DNA of 37,683 nucleotides from DASUBV01 sp035532295 (GTDB lineage: Bacteria > Actinomycetota > Actinomycetes > Streptosporangiales > Streptosporangiaceae). The DNA is taken from assembly GCA_035532295.1 (NCBI GenBank), contig DATKRH010000089.1:1-37683 (forward strand), in the 5' to 3' direction. Below, piece after piece: positions 31,017-37,683 of this stretch (the stretch's first letter is position 1; the number at the start of each line of letters is the position of its first letter). Below the pieces are notes generated by a model. It ran no database searches. It was not told where the DNA came from and saw nothing but the letters and a program-made list of their open reading frames with translations. The position numbers and the translations under genes are program-made.

Positions 31017-31520
31017 TTGGATCCCGCCAGCGGCCAGCCGCAGGATCTCAGCTGGCTCGTCACCGACTTCACCGAGCGTGTCCCCGATGTGGCCCACGCC
31101 ATCGTCGTTTCCTCCGACGGGGTTCCGCTGGCGGTCTCCGACGGAATACGGACCGATCGCCTGCAGCACCTGGCGGCGGTGACCTCCGGCCTCATCAGCC
31201 TGGCGCAGGGGACCGCCCGGATGTTCGGGGGCGGCTCGCTCACCCAGACCCTGGTGACCATGGAGTACGGAGTGCTGGTGATCACGGCGATCAGCGACGG
31301 CTCGAGCCTCGCGGTGCTGGCCGCGGCCGACGCCGATCTGGACCTTGTCGCCTACGAGATGACCATGCTGGCCGAGCAGGCCGGGAGCGTCCTGACCCCG
31401 GGCGCCAGGCAGCCGGATGTGCGGGGGACGCCGGATGTGCGGGGGACGCCGGGGGTGCGGGGGACGCCCGGGGTGCGGGGGACGCCGGCCCGGGACCGGG
31501 GAACAGCCCGCCGCCAGTAG
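31017..31520 (+). CDS. Roadblock/LC7 protein 1 (CvnB-like) with a repeat tail
   Basis: This 167-residue cytosolic protein has a Roadblock/LC7 domain over about residues 8-125 (LSWLVTDFTERVPDVAHAIVVSSDGVPL, then HLAAVTSGLISLAQG and GVLVITAISDGSSLAVL), the CvnB fold that interacts with the GTPase and the sensor. The start is TTG 31017 with AGGGGAG four bases upstream. The C-terminal 40 residues are four P-[DG]-VRGT repeats plus an Arg-rich end, not part of the fold and probably positively charged and disordered. It begins 84 bases after the sensor stop. Confidence 0.9.
   Translation: MDPASGQPQDLSWLVTDFTERVPDVAHAIVVSSDGVPLAVSDGIRTDRLQHLAAVTSGLISLAQGTARMFGGGSLTQTLVTMEYGVLVITAISDGSSLAVLAAADADLDLVAYEMTMLAEQAGSVLTPGARQPDVRGTPDVRGTPGVRGTPGVRGTPARDRGTARRQ
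31413..31484 (+). repeat. 18-bp tandem repeat, 4 copies, in Roadblock protein 1
   Basis: Copies at 31413-31430 and 31431-31448 are identical; those at 31449-31466 and 31467-31484 differ at a few bases. They encode PDVRGT, PDVRGT, PGVRGT, PGVRGT. Confidence 0.92.
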
Positions 31521-31563
31521 CCGCCTGCCCAGCCACCACCCGCCCGAGTAGTGAGGATGCCTC

Positions 31564-31983
31564 GTGAGTCCCGTGCAGGACCTGAACTGGCTGGTCACTG
31601 CCTTTGCCCAGCGCGTCCCCTCGGTCGCGCACGCGCTGGTGGTGTCCGCCGACGGCCTGCCGCTGGCGTTCTCGGACGGCCTGCCACCCGATCGCGCGGA
31701 TCAGCTGGCCGCCGTGACCTCCGGCCTCACCAGCCTCATGCAGGGCGCGGCCCGGATGTTCAACGGGGGACCGGTCGCCCAGACCGTGGTGGAGATGGAC
31801 CGCGGCCTGCTGATGGTGATGTCGGTCAGCGACGGCTGCGCCCTGGCGGTCCTGGCCGGCCACGACTGCGACATGGGCCTGCTGGCCTACGAGATGGCCC
31901 TGCTAGCCGAGCGGGCGGGCGCCGTCCTCACGCCGGACCTGCGCGGCGTTCCCGCCAGCCCGTGGCCGGGGAGCGGCAGCTAG
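31564..31983 (+). CDS. Roadblock/LC7 protein 2 (CvnB-like)
   Basis: This 139-residue Roadblock/LC7 protein (LNWLVTAFAQRVPSVAHALVVSADGLPLAFSDG, then QLAAVTSGLTSLMQGAARMF) is clearly paralogous to the preceding gene product over the whole domain, but without the repeat tail. GTG 31564 has TGAGG seven bases upstream. It occupies the place where a DUF742 (CvnC) gene normally stands in a conservon. Its TAG stop is followed directly by the GTG of the GTPase gene, with no gap. Confidence 0.92.
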   Translation: MSPVQDLNWLVTAFAQRVPSVAHALVVSADGLPLAFSDGLPPDRADQLAAVTSGLTSLMQGAARMFNGGPVAQTVVEMDRGLLMVMSVSDGCALAVLAGHDCDMGLLAYEMALLAERAGAVLTPDLRGVPASPWPGSGS

Positions 31984-32526
31984 GTGATATCGGTCAAGAT
32001 CGTCGTCGCGGGCGGCTTCGGCGTGGGCAAGACCACGTTCGTCAGCGCGGTGTCGGAGATCACCCCGCTGACCACCGAGGCGGTCATGACGGCGGCCAGC
32101 GCCAGCGTGGACGACCTCTCCTACACGACGGACAAGACGACGACCACGGTCGCGATGGACTTCGGCCGGGTGACCCTGGACGCCGGGCTCATCCTGTACC
32201 TGTTCGGCACGCCGGGCCAGCACCGGTTCTGGTTCATGTGGGATGACCTCACCCGGGGGGCGATCGGGGCGATCGTCCTGGTCGACACGCGGCGGCTGGC
32301 GGACTCCTTCCCGGCCGTGGACTACTTCGAGGCGGCGGGCCTGCCGTTCATCATCGCGGTCAACGGCTTCCACGGTGACTTCCCGCACGGACCGGACGAT
32401 GTCCGGGAGGCCCTGTCGGTCAGTCCCGGCGTGCCCGTCGTGCCGTGCGACGCGCGCAGTCGCGAGTCCGTCAAGAACGTCCTCGTCGGGCTGGCCGAGC
32501 ACGCCATGGCCGCCGGCGCGGCATGA
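31984..32526 (+). CDS. Small Ras-like GTPase (CvnD-like)
   Basis: This 180-residue P-loop GTPase has Walker A GGFGVGKTT (11-18) and switch II GTPGQHRFWFMW (about 75-86). The base-specificity motif NKxD is replaced by VNGFHGD (126-132), as is usual for the CvnD/MglA-like conservon GTPases. GTG 31984 follows the preceding stop immediately, with GGGGAG about eight bases upstream inside that gene. Its stop overlaps the next gene start (ATGA at 32523-32526), which couples its translation to a transporter permease. Role: molecular switch acting with the Roadblock proteins and the sensor. Confidence 0.92.
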   Translation: MISVKIVVAGGFGVGKTTFVSAVSEITPLTTEAVMTAASASVDDLSYTTDKTTTTVAMDFGRVTLDAGLILYLFGTPGQHRFWFMWDDLTRGAIGAIVLVDTRRLADSFPAVDYFEAAGLPFIIAVNGFHGDFPHGPDDVREALSVSPGVPVVPCDARSRESVKNVLVGLAEHAMAAGAA

Positions 32527-33392
32527 CCGGCGGCATGACCAGCGGCATCACCGGCGACACGACCAGCGGCGACCGGGTCCGCGCCCGGCCCGAGGCCGGG
32601 ACTCGGCGGGTCCTCGCCGCGACGTGGGCCCGCGGGCTGGCCGGCGTCGCGGCGTTCCTGCTCCTGGGCGAGGTGCTCGGCCGCTGCGGCGTGATCAGCC
32701 AGGCGGTCCTCCCGCTGACCTCGACGGTGCTGGCCCGCGCCGTCGGCCTGGCCGGTAACGGCCGGTTTCTCGCGGACGCCGCCGCCACCCTCGCGGCGAT
32801 CGGGGCCGGGCTGGGCATCGCGGTGGCCGTGGCGGTGCCGTGCGGCCTGGTGCTGGGCAGCGTGCCCGGCGTGCGCAGCGCCACGCGTGCCCTCGTGGAG
32901 TTCCTGCGGCCGATCCCGTCGGTCTCGCTGATCCCGCTGGTCGCGCTGATCCTCGGCCCGGGGCTGCGGATGAACGTCACCCTGATCGTGTACGCGGCGA
33001 TCTGGCCGGTGCTGTTCAACACGATCCACGGGCTGGATGACGTCGACCCGGTGGCGAAACAGACGCTGCGCGCGTTCGGATTCGGGCGGCTCGCCGTGGT
33101 GCGCCGGGTCTGCCTGCCGGCCGCTGCCCCGTTCATCGTCACCGGCATCCGGCTGGCCTCCTCGATCGCGATCATCCTCAGCATCGGCACCGGCATCGTG
33201 ACCGGCCGGATCGACGGGAACGGCATCGGCGCGTTCATCGCGGACGCGAACTCCAGCGCGGGAAACACCGCCCTGGTCCTCGCCGCGGCCCTGTGGGCGG
33301 GCCTGCTCGGGCTGGCGCTCAACGCGCTGCTGGGCTGGGCCGGCCGCCGGGCGCTGCCGTGGTATCACGCCAGCCTCGGGGAGGACGGGTGA
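32523..33392 (+). CDS. SsuC/TauC-like ABC transporter permease 1
   Basis: This 289-residue membrane permease of the nitrate/sulfonate/taurine/THI5-like group has the core FLRPIPSVSLIPLVALILGPG and the coupling loop DDVDPVAKQTLRAFGFGRLAVVRRVCLPAAAPFIVTG, the EAA-equivalent. A Gly/Thr-rich hydrophilic lead of about 25 residues precedes the first helix. ATG 32523 overlaps the GTPase stop by 4 bp; the longer open frame to 32445 is not used. Its own stop overlaps the next permease start (GTGA). Confidence 0.94.
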   Translation: MTGGMTSGITGDTTSGDRVRARPEAGTRRVLAATWARGLAGVAAFLLLGEVLGRCGVISQAVLPLTSTVLARAVGLAGNGRFLADAAATLAAIGAGLGIAVAVAVPCGLVLGSVPGVRSATRALVEFLRPIPSVSLIPLVALILGPGLRMNVTLIVYAAIWPVLFNTIHGLDDVDPVAKQTLRAFGFGRLAVVRRVCLPAAAPFIVTGIRLASSIAIILSIGTGIVTGRIDGNGIGAFIADANSSAGNTALVLAAALWAGLLGLALNALLGWAGRRALPWYHASLGEDG

Positions 33393-34237
33393 GCCAGGCC
33401 GCCTCGTCCGGAACCGCCTCGTCCGGAACCGCCTCGGCCAGTACCGCGGTGGCCGCCCGCTGGCTCTGGCGCTGGGTCGTGCTGGCGGCCGGAACGGGCG
33501 CCTGGCAGGCCTGGGCTAGCTGGCGGGCCAGCCCGTTCTTCCCGCCGCCGTCGGCGATCGTGGCGCGGATGTATCACCTGTGGTTCTCCGGGCCGGTCAC
33601 TCACCTGCTGCTGACCCCCAGCGCCACCGCCAATGTCGTGCCCAGCCTGAGCCGGGCCATCGGCGGGCTGGCGATCGCGGTCGCCGTGGGCGGCCCGCTC
33701 GGGATCGCCATCGGGCGCTCCGCCGCGCTGGCCGGCTACCTCGGCCCGCTCCTGCACTTCGGCCGCTCGCTGCCGGCGGTCGCGCTCGTCACGGTCTTTG
33801 TCGTCATCTTCCGGCTCGGCACCCAGATGGAGATCGCCTTCATCGCGTTCGGCGCGACCTGGCCGATCCTGCTGAACACCATCGACGGTGCCAGGTCGGT
33901 GGACCTCCTGCAGGCGCAGACCGCACGGGTCTTCCGGCTGTCGGCCGGCCAGCGGCTCACCCGGCTGATCGTGCCCGCCACGCTGCCCAGGTTCTTCACC
34001 GGGCTGCGGATCAGCGTCTCGCTCTCCCTGGTCCTCATGGTGATCGCCGAGCTGACCGGCAGCAGCAACGGCATCGGCTATCAGATGAACAACGCCAGCA
34101 GCGCCTTTGACCTGACCGGCCTGTGGGCCGGGATCGTGCTGCTCGGCATTGCCGGTTACGCGCTGAACGCCGCGGTCCTCGGCCTGGAGCACCACCTGCT
34201 GGCCTGGCACCGTGGTGCCCGCGGCCTGACGATCTAA
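33389..34237 (+). CDS. SsuC/TauC-like ABC transporter permease 2
   Basis: This 282-residue permease of the same family is clearly different in sequence from the first. Features are SPFFPPPSAIVARMYHL, AVGGPLGIAIGRS, GRSLPAVALVTVFVVIFRLG, and the coupling loop SVDLLQAQTARVFRLSAGQRLTRLIVPATLPRFFTGLR. Many SsuC-type importers use one permease as a homodimer; two distinct genes point to a heterodimer. GTG 33389 overlaps the preceding stop by 4 bp. A direct repeat of TCCGGAACCGCCTCG at the 5' end encodes SGTAS twice. The ATPase gene begins 11 bp after its stop. Confidence 0.94.
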   Translation: MSQAASSGTASSGTASASTAVAARWLWRWVVLAAGTGAWQAWASWRASPFFPPPSAIVARMYHLWFSGPVTHLLLTPSATANVVPSLSRAIGGLAIAVAVGGPLGIAIGRSAALAGYLGPLLHFGRSLPAVALVTVFVVIFRLGTQMEIAFIAFGATWPILLNTIDGARSVDLLQAQTARVFRLSAGQRLTRLIVPATLPRFFTGLRISVSLSLVLMVIAELTGSSNGIGYQMNNASSAFDLTGLWAGIVLLGIAGYALNAAVLGLEHHLLAWHRGARGLTI

Positions 34238-34248
34238 GGGGAGCCACC

Positions 34249-35037
34249 TTGCTGGAGATAACGGACATGGGTTACTCCTACGGCCGCGGCGACGCCGCGC
34301 ACCAGGTGATGGACGGAATCAGCCTGCGGGTCGCCAGGGGCGAACTGGCCGCCATCGCCGGGCCGTCGGGCTGTGGCAAGTCCACGCTGCTGCGGTGCAT
34401 CGCGGGGCTGCTGCACCCGTCGCAGGGCACGATCGTCGTGAACGGGACCGTGGTCCGCGAGGTGCCGGCCGGGCTCGCCGTGGTGTTCCAGGACTACAGC
34501 AGGTCGCTGTACCCGTGGCTGACCGTCCGCGACAACGTGGCACTGCCGCTGCACAAGACCCAGCCGCGCCGGGCCGTGCGCCGGGAGATCGCCCAGCGAG
34601 CGCTCGCCGCGGTCGGGCTAGCCGACGCGGCCCATCGTTATCCCTGGCAATTGTCCGGTGGCATGCAGCAGCGCTGCGCCATCGCGCGGGCCATCGCCTG
34701 CGACCCCGTGCTGCTGCTCATGGACGAGCCGTTCGGCTCCCTGGACGCCCAGACGCGCGAAGACCTCGAGGACCTGATCCTGGGACTGCGCCGCGACCGG
34801 GAGATCACCATCCTGCTGGTCACCCACGATATCGACGAGGCGGTCTACACCAGCGACCGCGTCGTCATCCTCAGCGGGCCGCCCGGCCGGGTCCGGGCCG
34901 ACCTGCCCGTGGCGCTGCCCGAGCCCCGCGACCAGATCGCCACCCGGCAGCTGCCCGCGTTCGTGCAGCTGCGGGCCGAGGCGAGCCGCCTCATCCGCGG
35001 CCAGTCCGCCGCGGCTGCCCGGCAGGTCCCTTACTAG
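34249..35037 (+). CDS. SsuB/TauB-like ABC transporter ATP-binding protein
   Basis: This 262-residue ATPase powers the importer with the two preceding permeases. Walker A GPSGCGKST is at 38-46, the Q-loop lies in VVFQDYSRSLYPWLTV, the signature is LSGGMQQR, Walker B LLLMDEPFGSLD, and the H-loop VTHDIDEAV. The sequence fits the nitrate/sulfonate/taurine class. The start is TTG 34249, supported by AAGGGGAG at 34236-34243; upstream frame extension overlaps the permease. Last gene of the plus-strand cluster. No gene for a dedicated enzyme of sulfonate or nitrate use follows, so the ligand remains open. Confidence 0.94.
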   Translation: MLEITDMGYSYGRGDAAHQVMDGISLRVARGELAAIAGPSGCGKSTLLRCIAGLLHPSQGTIVVNGTVVREVPAGLAVVFQDYSRSLYPWLTVRDNVALPLHKTQPRRAVRREIAQRALAAVGLADAAHRYPWQLSGGMQQRCAIARAIACDPVLLLMDEPFGSLDAQTREDLEDLILGLRRDREITILLVTHDIDEAVYTSDRVVILSGPPGRVRADLPVALPEPRDQIATRQLPAFVQLRAEASRLIRGQSAAAARQVPY

Positions 35038-35093
35038 GCGCGGCGCGGCGGCAGCGGTTCGCGCGGCGGCATAACCTTGCGCAGGGCGCGGGT

Positions 35094-35112
35094 GCCTCAC
35101 CCCGGGTGAGGC
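35094..35112. promoter_or_regulatory. 19-base palindrome upstream of the FKBP gene
   Basis: GCCTCACCC and GGGTGAGGC are exact inverted repeats around one C. It sits between the ATPase stop (35037) and the FKBP start (35172). It could end the importer transcript or serve as an operator for the FKBP gene. Confidence 0.5.
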
Positions 35113-35142
35113 CGCGGTATCTGGCTGGACCAGGGCGCCGCC

Positions 35143-35175
35143 ATGACAGAGCTGCTGAGGGAGACGCGAGTATGA
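35143..35175 (+). CDS. Possible 10-residue leader peptide overlapping the FKBP start
   Basis: ATG 35143 opens a 10-codon frame (MTELLRETRV) whose TGA overlaps the FKBP ATG (ATGA at 35172-35175). It could couple translation to the main gene or be chance; it has no clear ribosome binding site. Confidence 0.25.
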   Translation: MTELLRETRV

Positions 35176-35543
35176 GCATCGACAAGCCTGAGATCGACTT
35201 CCCCGGCGGCGAGCCGCCGGCCGAGCTGGAGATCACCGATCTGTGGGAAGGCGACGGCGCGGTGGCGAACGCCGGCGACACGGTCAAGGTCCACTACGTC
35301 GGGGTCGCGTACTCCACGGGCGAGGAGTTCGACGCGAGCTGGAACCGAGGCGATCCGCTGGAGTTCCGGCTCGGTATCGGGCAGGTCATCGCCGGCTGGG
35401 ACCGGGGCGTGCAGGGCATGAAGGTCGGCGGCCGCCGCCAGCTGATCATTCCGCCGGATCTGGCCTACGGAGACCGCGGCGCCGGGCACGCGATCGCGCC
35501 CGGTGAGACCCTTATCTTCGTATGCGACCTGGTCTCGGCCTGA
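35172..35543 (+). CDS. FKBP-type peptidyl-prolyl cis-trans isomerase
   Basis: This 123-residue single-domain FKBP speeds prolyl bond rotation in folding proteins. Motifs are VHYVGVAYSTGEEFDASW, the active-site loop FRLGIGQVIAGWDRGVQGMKVGGRR and LIIPPDLAYGDRG, with the final LIFVCDLV. No signal peptide, so cytosolic. ATG 35172 has GAGGGAG about eight bases upstream. The in-frame open sequence upstream is not related. Convergent with htpG across a hairpin. Confidence 0.95.
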   Translation: MSIDKPEIDFPGGEPPAELEITDLWEGDGAVANAGDTVKVHYVGVAYSTGEEFDASWNRGDPLEFRLGIGQVIAGWDRGVQGMKVGGRRQLIIPPDLAYGDRGAGHAIAPGETLIFVCDLVSA

Positions 35544-35549
35544 CCAGGT

Positions 35550-35593
35550 CCCGGCGCCCCCGCCTGGCGGTCACGCCGGAGGGGGGCGCCGGG
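35550..35593. terminator. Bidirectional terminator hairpin between FKBP and htpG
   Basis: CCCGGCGCCCCC (35550-35561) pairs exactly with GGGGGCGCCGGG (35582-35593), with a further small inner stem around 35566-35574. It lies between two convergent stop codons (35543 and 35601) and is GC-only, as expected of an actinobacterial terminator. Confidence 0.85.
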
Positions 35594-35600
35594 CCGGGGG

Positions 35601-37535
35601 TCAGGAGTCCTCATCCTCGGTCAGGGTCACCAGCAGGTCGTTGAGCCGGCTGACGAAGGCGGCCGGGTCGTCGATTCGCGCGCCGAGGGTGAGGATGGCC
35701 TGGTTATAGAGGACGTGGGCCCAGTCGGCGAGGCGCGGGTCGCCCTGGTGACGGTTGAGCCTCTCGATCAGCGGATGCTGCGGGTTGATTTCCAGCACCG
35801 GCTGATGGGGCAGCCCGGAGCCTCGCATCCGCTGGGCCAGGTTGATGTCGGTGTCCGCCTCGTTGGCCACGATGCAGGCCGGGGAGGTGGTGAGGCGGCT
35901 GGTGACCCGGACGTCCCAGGCCTGGCCGGCCAGGATGGTCTTCAGCTGGCCGAGCAGCGCCGCGTATTCGCTGCTGGCTTCCTCCGCCGCCCGCTTCTCG
36001 GCTTCGTCTTCCAAGGTGCCGAAATCGGGGGCGCCCTGCGCGACCGACTGCAGCCGCTGGCCCTCGAACTCCTGCACCAGGCCGGTCACCACCCAGTTGT
36101 CCACGGCCTGGCCCAGGAGCAGCACCTCAATGCCTTTCTTGCGGAAGGCCTCCAGGTGCGGGCTCGTGCTGGCGGCAGCCAGGGTCGGGGCGAGCAGGTA
36201 GTAGATCTTGTCCTGGCCCTCCTTCATCCGGCCCACGTAGTCGCTGAGCGAGACGTCCGCCTCATCGGTGCTGGAGCGGGTGGTGGTGAAGCGCAGCAGT
36301 TCGGCGATGTCCTCCCGGTTGGCGTAGTCATCGGCTACGCCCTCCTTGAGGACGGTTCCGAACTCCTTCCAGAAGCTGGCGTACTTCTCCGGGTCGTTCT
36401 CGGTCAGGTCCTTGAGGAGCTTGAGCACCTTCTTGACCGCGCTGGAGCGGATGTGGTCAACGGCCCGGCTGCCCTGCAGGATCTCCCGGGAGATGTTCAG
36501 CGGCAGGTCGCTGGAGTCGATGATCCCGCGGATGAACCGCAGGTACCTCGGCATCAGCTGGCCGGTGTCCTCCAGGATGAAGACCCGCCGGACGTGCAGC
36601 CGGACGCCCTGGCGTGCCTGCGGCACCCACAAGTCATACGGGGCGCGGGACGGGATGTACAGCAGCAGCGTGTACTCGTACATCCCCTCCATCTTGGCGT
36701 GCAGGTAGGCGAGCGGGTCGCTGAAGTCGCTGGCGATGTGCCGGTAGAAGTCGTTGTAGTCCTGGTCGGTGAGCTCGCTCTTGGGGCGAGTCCACAGCGC
36801 TGATGCCTGGTTGACGGCGGTCTCTTCGGCGGGCTGTCCCTCGGCCTGTTCCCCGGCTGCCGTTCCCTCCGGCGGCATCAGGATCGGCAGGCTGATGTGA
36901 TCGGAGTATTTCTGGATGATCGTGCGCAGCCGGTAGCCGTTGAGCAGATCGTCCTCGCCGTCGCGGAGGTGGAGCACGATCGTGGTGCCCCGGTCCGGGC
37001 GCTGGGTGGTCTCCAGCGTGTACTCGCCCTGGCCGTCAGACTCCCAGCGGACCCCCTCGCCGGCGGGCAGGCCGGCCCGCCGGGTGGTCAGGACCACCCG
37101 CTCGGCCACGATGAACGCGGCGTAAAAGCCGACGCCGAACTGGCCGATGAGGGCCGCGTCCTGACGCTGGTCACCGGTCAGCGACTGGAGGAACTCGCGG
37201 GTGCCGGACTTGGCGATGGTGCCGATGTGCTCGATCACCTCTGTCCGGCTCATGCCGATGCCGTTGTCGGCGATGGTGATCGTGCCGGCGTCCTGGTCGT
37301 AGCTGACCCGGATCTGCAGCGGGCCCTCGTCCTGGCCGCCGTCCAGTTCGGGCCGCGAGAACCGCTCGAAGCGCAGCCGGTCGATGGCGTCGGACGCATT
37401 CGAGATCAGCTCACGCAGGAAGATTTCCTTATTGCTGTAGAGCGAGTGGGCCATTAAGGCCAGGATCTGGGCCGCCTCCGCCTGGAAGCTGAAGCTCTCC
37501 TGGTCCGTCTGCGGGGGATCGGTCTGCAAGGTCAT
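35601..37535 (-). CDS. htpG: Molecular chaperone HtpG (Hsp90)
   Basis: This 644-residue Hsp90-family chaperone has the N-terminal GHKL ATPase: LYSNKEIFLRELISNASDAIDRLRF, DNGIGMSRTEVIEHIGTIA and GQFGVGFYAAF. The middle domain has LPLNISREILQ, and a C-terminal dimerisation domain with EINPQHPLIERL follows. It is slightly longer than typical bacterial HtpG through a Glu/Ala/Gly-rich insertion of about 20 residues (around 225-245, GTAAGEQAEGQPAEE). GAGGCGGGAAGG lies just before ATG 37535. No CIRCE or HAIR heat-shock operator was seen upstream. Confidence 0.97.
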   Translation of the reverse strand: MTLQTDPPQTDQESFSFQAEAAQILALMAHSLYSNKEIFLRELISNASDAIDRLRFERFSRPELDGGQDEGPLQIRVSYDQDAGTITIADNGIGMSRTEVIEHIGTIAKSGTREFLQSLTGDQRQDAALIGQFGVGFYAAFIVAERVVLTTRRAGLPAGEGVRWESDGQGEYTLETTQRPDRGTTIVLHLRDGEDDLLNGYRLRTIIQKYSDHISLPILMPPEGTAAGEQAEGQPAEETAVNQASALWTRPKSELTDQDYNDFYRHIASDFSDPLAYLHAKMEGMYEYTLLLYIPSRAPYDLWVPQARQGVRLHVRRVFILEDTGQLMPRYLRFIRGIIDSSDLPLNISREILQGSRAVDHIRSSAVKKVLKLLKDLTENDPEKYASFWKEFGTVLKEGVADDYANREDIAELLRFTTTRSSTDEADVSLSDYVGRMKEGQDKIYYLLAPTLAAASTSPHLEAFRKKGIEVLLLGQAVDNWVVTGLVQEFEGQRLQSVAQGAPDFGTLEDEAEKRAAEEASSEYAALLGQLKTILAGQAWDVRVTSRLTTSPACIVANEADTDINLAQRMRGSGLPHQPVLEINPQHPLIERLNRHQGDPRLADWAHVLYNQAILTLGARIDDPAAFVSRLNDLLVTLTEDEDS

Positions 37536-37683
37536 CGGCTGCCTTCCCGCCTCCTTGGGTAACTGGTTCCTGGCCTGTCCGCAATCCGTTACCGGGCAGA
37601 ATTAGCCCACGATCGGCCCCAGCGTAGGTACGTGTGCCGTCACGGTCAACCGACTCGTCCGCCAGCGCCCGGGTCAGCGGCTA
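37536..37683 (-). promoter_or_regulatory. htpG upstream region
   Basis: This 148-bp stretch to the window end holds the htpG ribosome binding site. An inverted repeat GGTAAC (37558-37563) with GTTACC (37588-37593), 24 bases apart, lies within it. The repeat could be a regulatory site for htpG. No other gene was recognised. Confidence 0.4.

Noticed and set aside
31413..31484. Possible CRISPR-like array
   Set aside because: The units are contiguous with no spacers and encode an in-frame protein tail.
30929..31567. Frame starting with a GTGA overlap at the sensor stop
   Set aside because: It is a different frame over the Roadblock gene and has no Roadblock features; the TTG at 31017 with its strong ribosome binding site gives the real protein.
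37536..37683. CIRCE or HAIR heat-shock operator upstream of htpG
   Set aside because: Neither consensus could be found; only a GGTAAC/GTTACC inverted repeat is present.

Overview
The window is GC-rich, densely packed actinobacterial DNA. Indicators are frequent GTG and TTG starts, ATGA/GTGA stop-start overlaps, an NrtR-type NAD regulator beside nadABC, a two-component carbohydrate transporter with no ATPase of its own, and above all a conservon-type (cvn) gene set, which is known only from Actinomycetota. Genus cannot be fixed from sequence alone. No rRNA, tRNA, CRISPR array, phage or transposase gene was found.

Layout. Positions 1-2502: the probable end of deoC, a complete aldehyde dehydrogenase and a catalytically truncated aldehyde dehydrogenase paralogue, facing upp (2530-3171). 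Positions 3339-7525: sbcD and sbcC, the SbcCD (Mre11/Rad50-like) nuclease. Positions 7730-9864: an orphan condensation-domain protein that appears fused to a leftover adenylation-domain C-terminal piece, then a small Cys-rich protein on the other strand. Positions 9958-12313: a Sco1-like lipoprotein with a second, degenerate thioredoxin-like domain, divergent from an EamA exporter. Positions 12503-15273: a secreted beta-helix protein and a class III aminotransferase. Positions 15263-18036 (minus strand): a VapBC-like toxin-antitoxin pair directly upstream of recQ. Positions 18146-18202: a perfect 57-base palindrome. Positions 18253-22752: the nadA-nadB-nadC operon with divergent nrtR and a palindromic operator between them. 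Positions 22821-25873: a carbohydrate ABC importer (binding protein and two permeases).

The most unusual part is 26255-35037, nine genes on the plus strand. An NMT1/SsuA-like binding lipoprotein and a SAM methyltransferase are followed, after a strong hairpin, by a NIT-domain sensor ATPase of the CvnA type, two Roadblock/LC7 proteins and a CvnD-type small GTPase. The GTPase gene overlaps the first of two different SsuC/TauC-like permease genes by 4 bp, and an SsuB/TauB-like ATPase gene follows. This is a conservon with no recognisable cvnC (DUF742) and a duplicated cvnB, placed inside the genes of an ABC importer. The inference is that the membrane sensor/GTPase module governs, or responds to, the solute moved by this importer. 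Positions 35172-37535 hold an FKBP-type prolyl isomerase and htpG, convergent around a strong terminator hairpin.

Short in-frame tandem repeats recur at gene ends and linkers throughout the window (2365, 3277, 12301, 16403, 17140, 17261, 22006, 30534, 31413).
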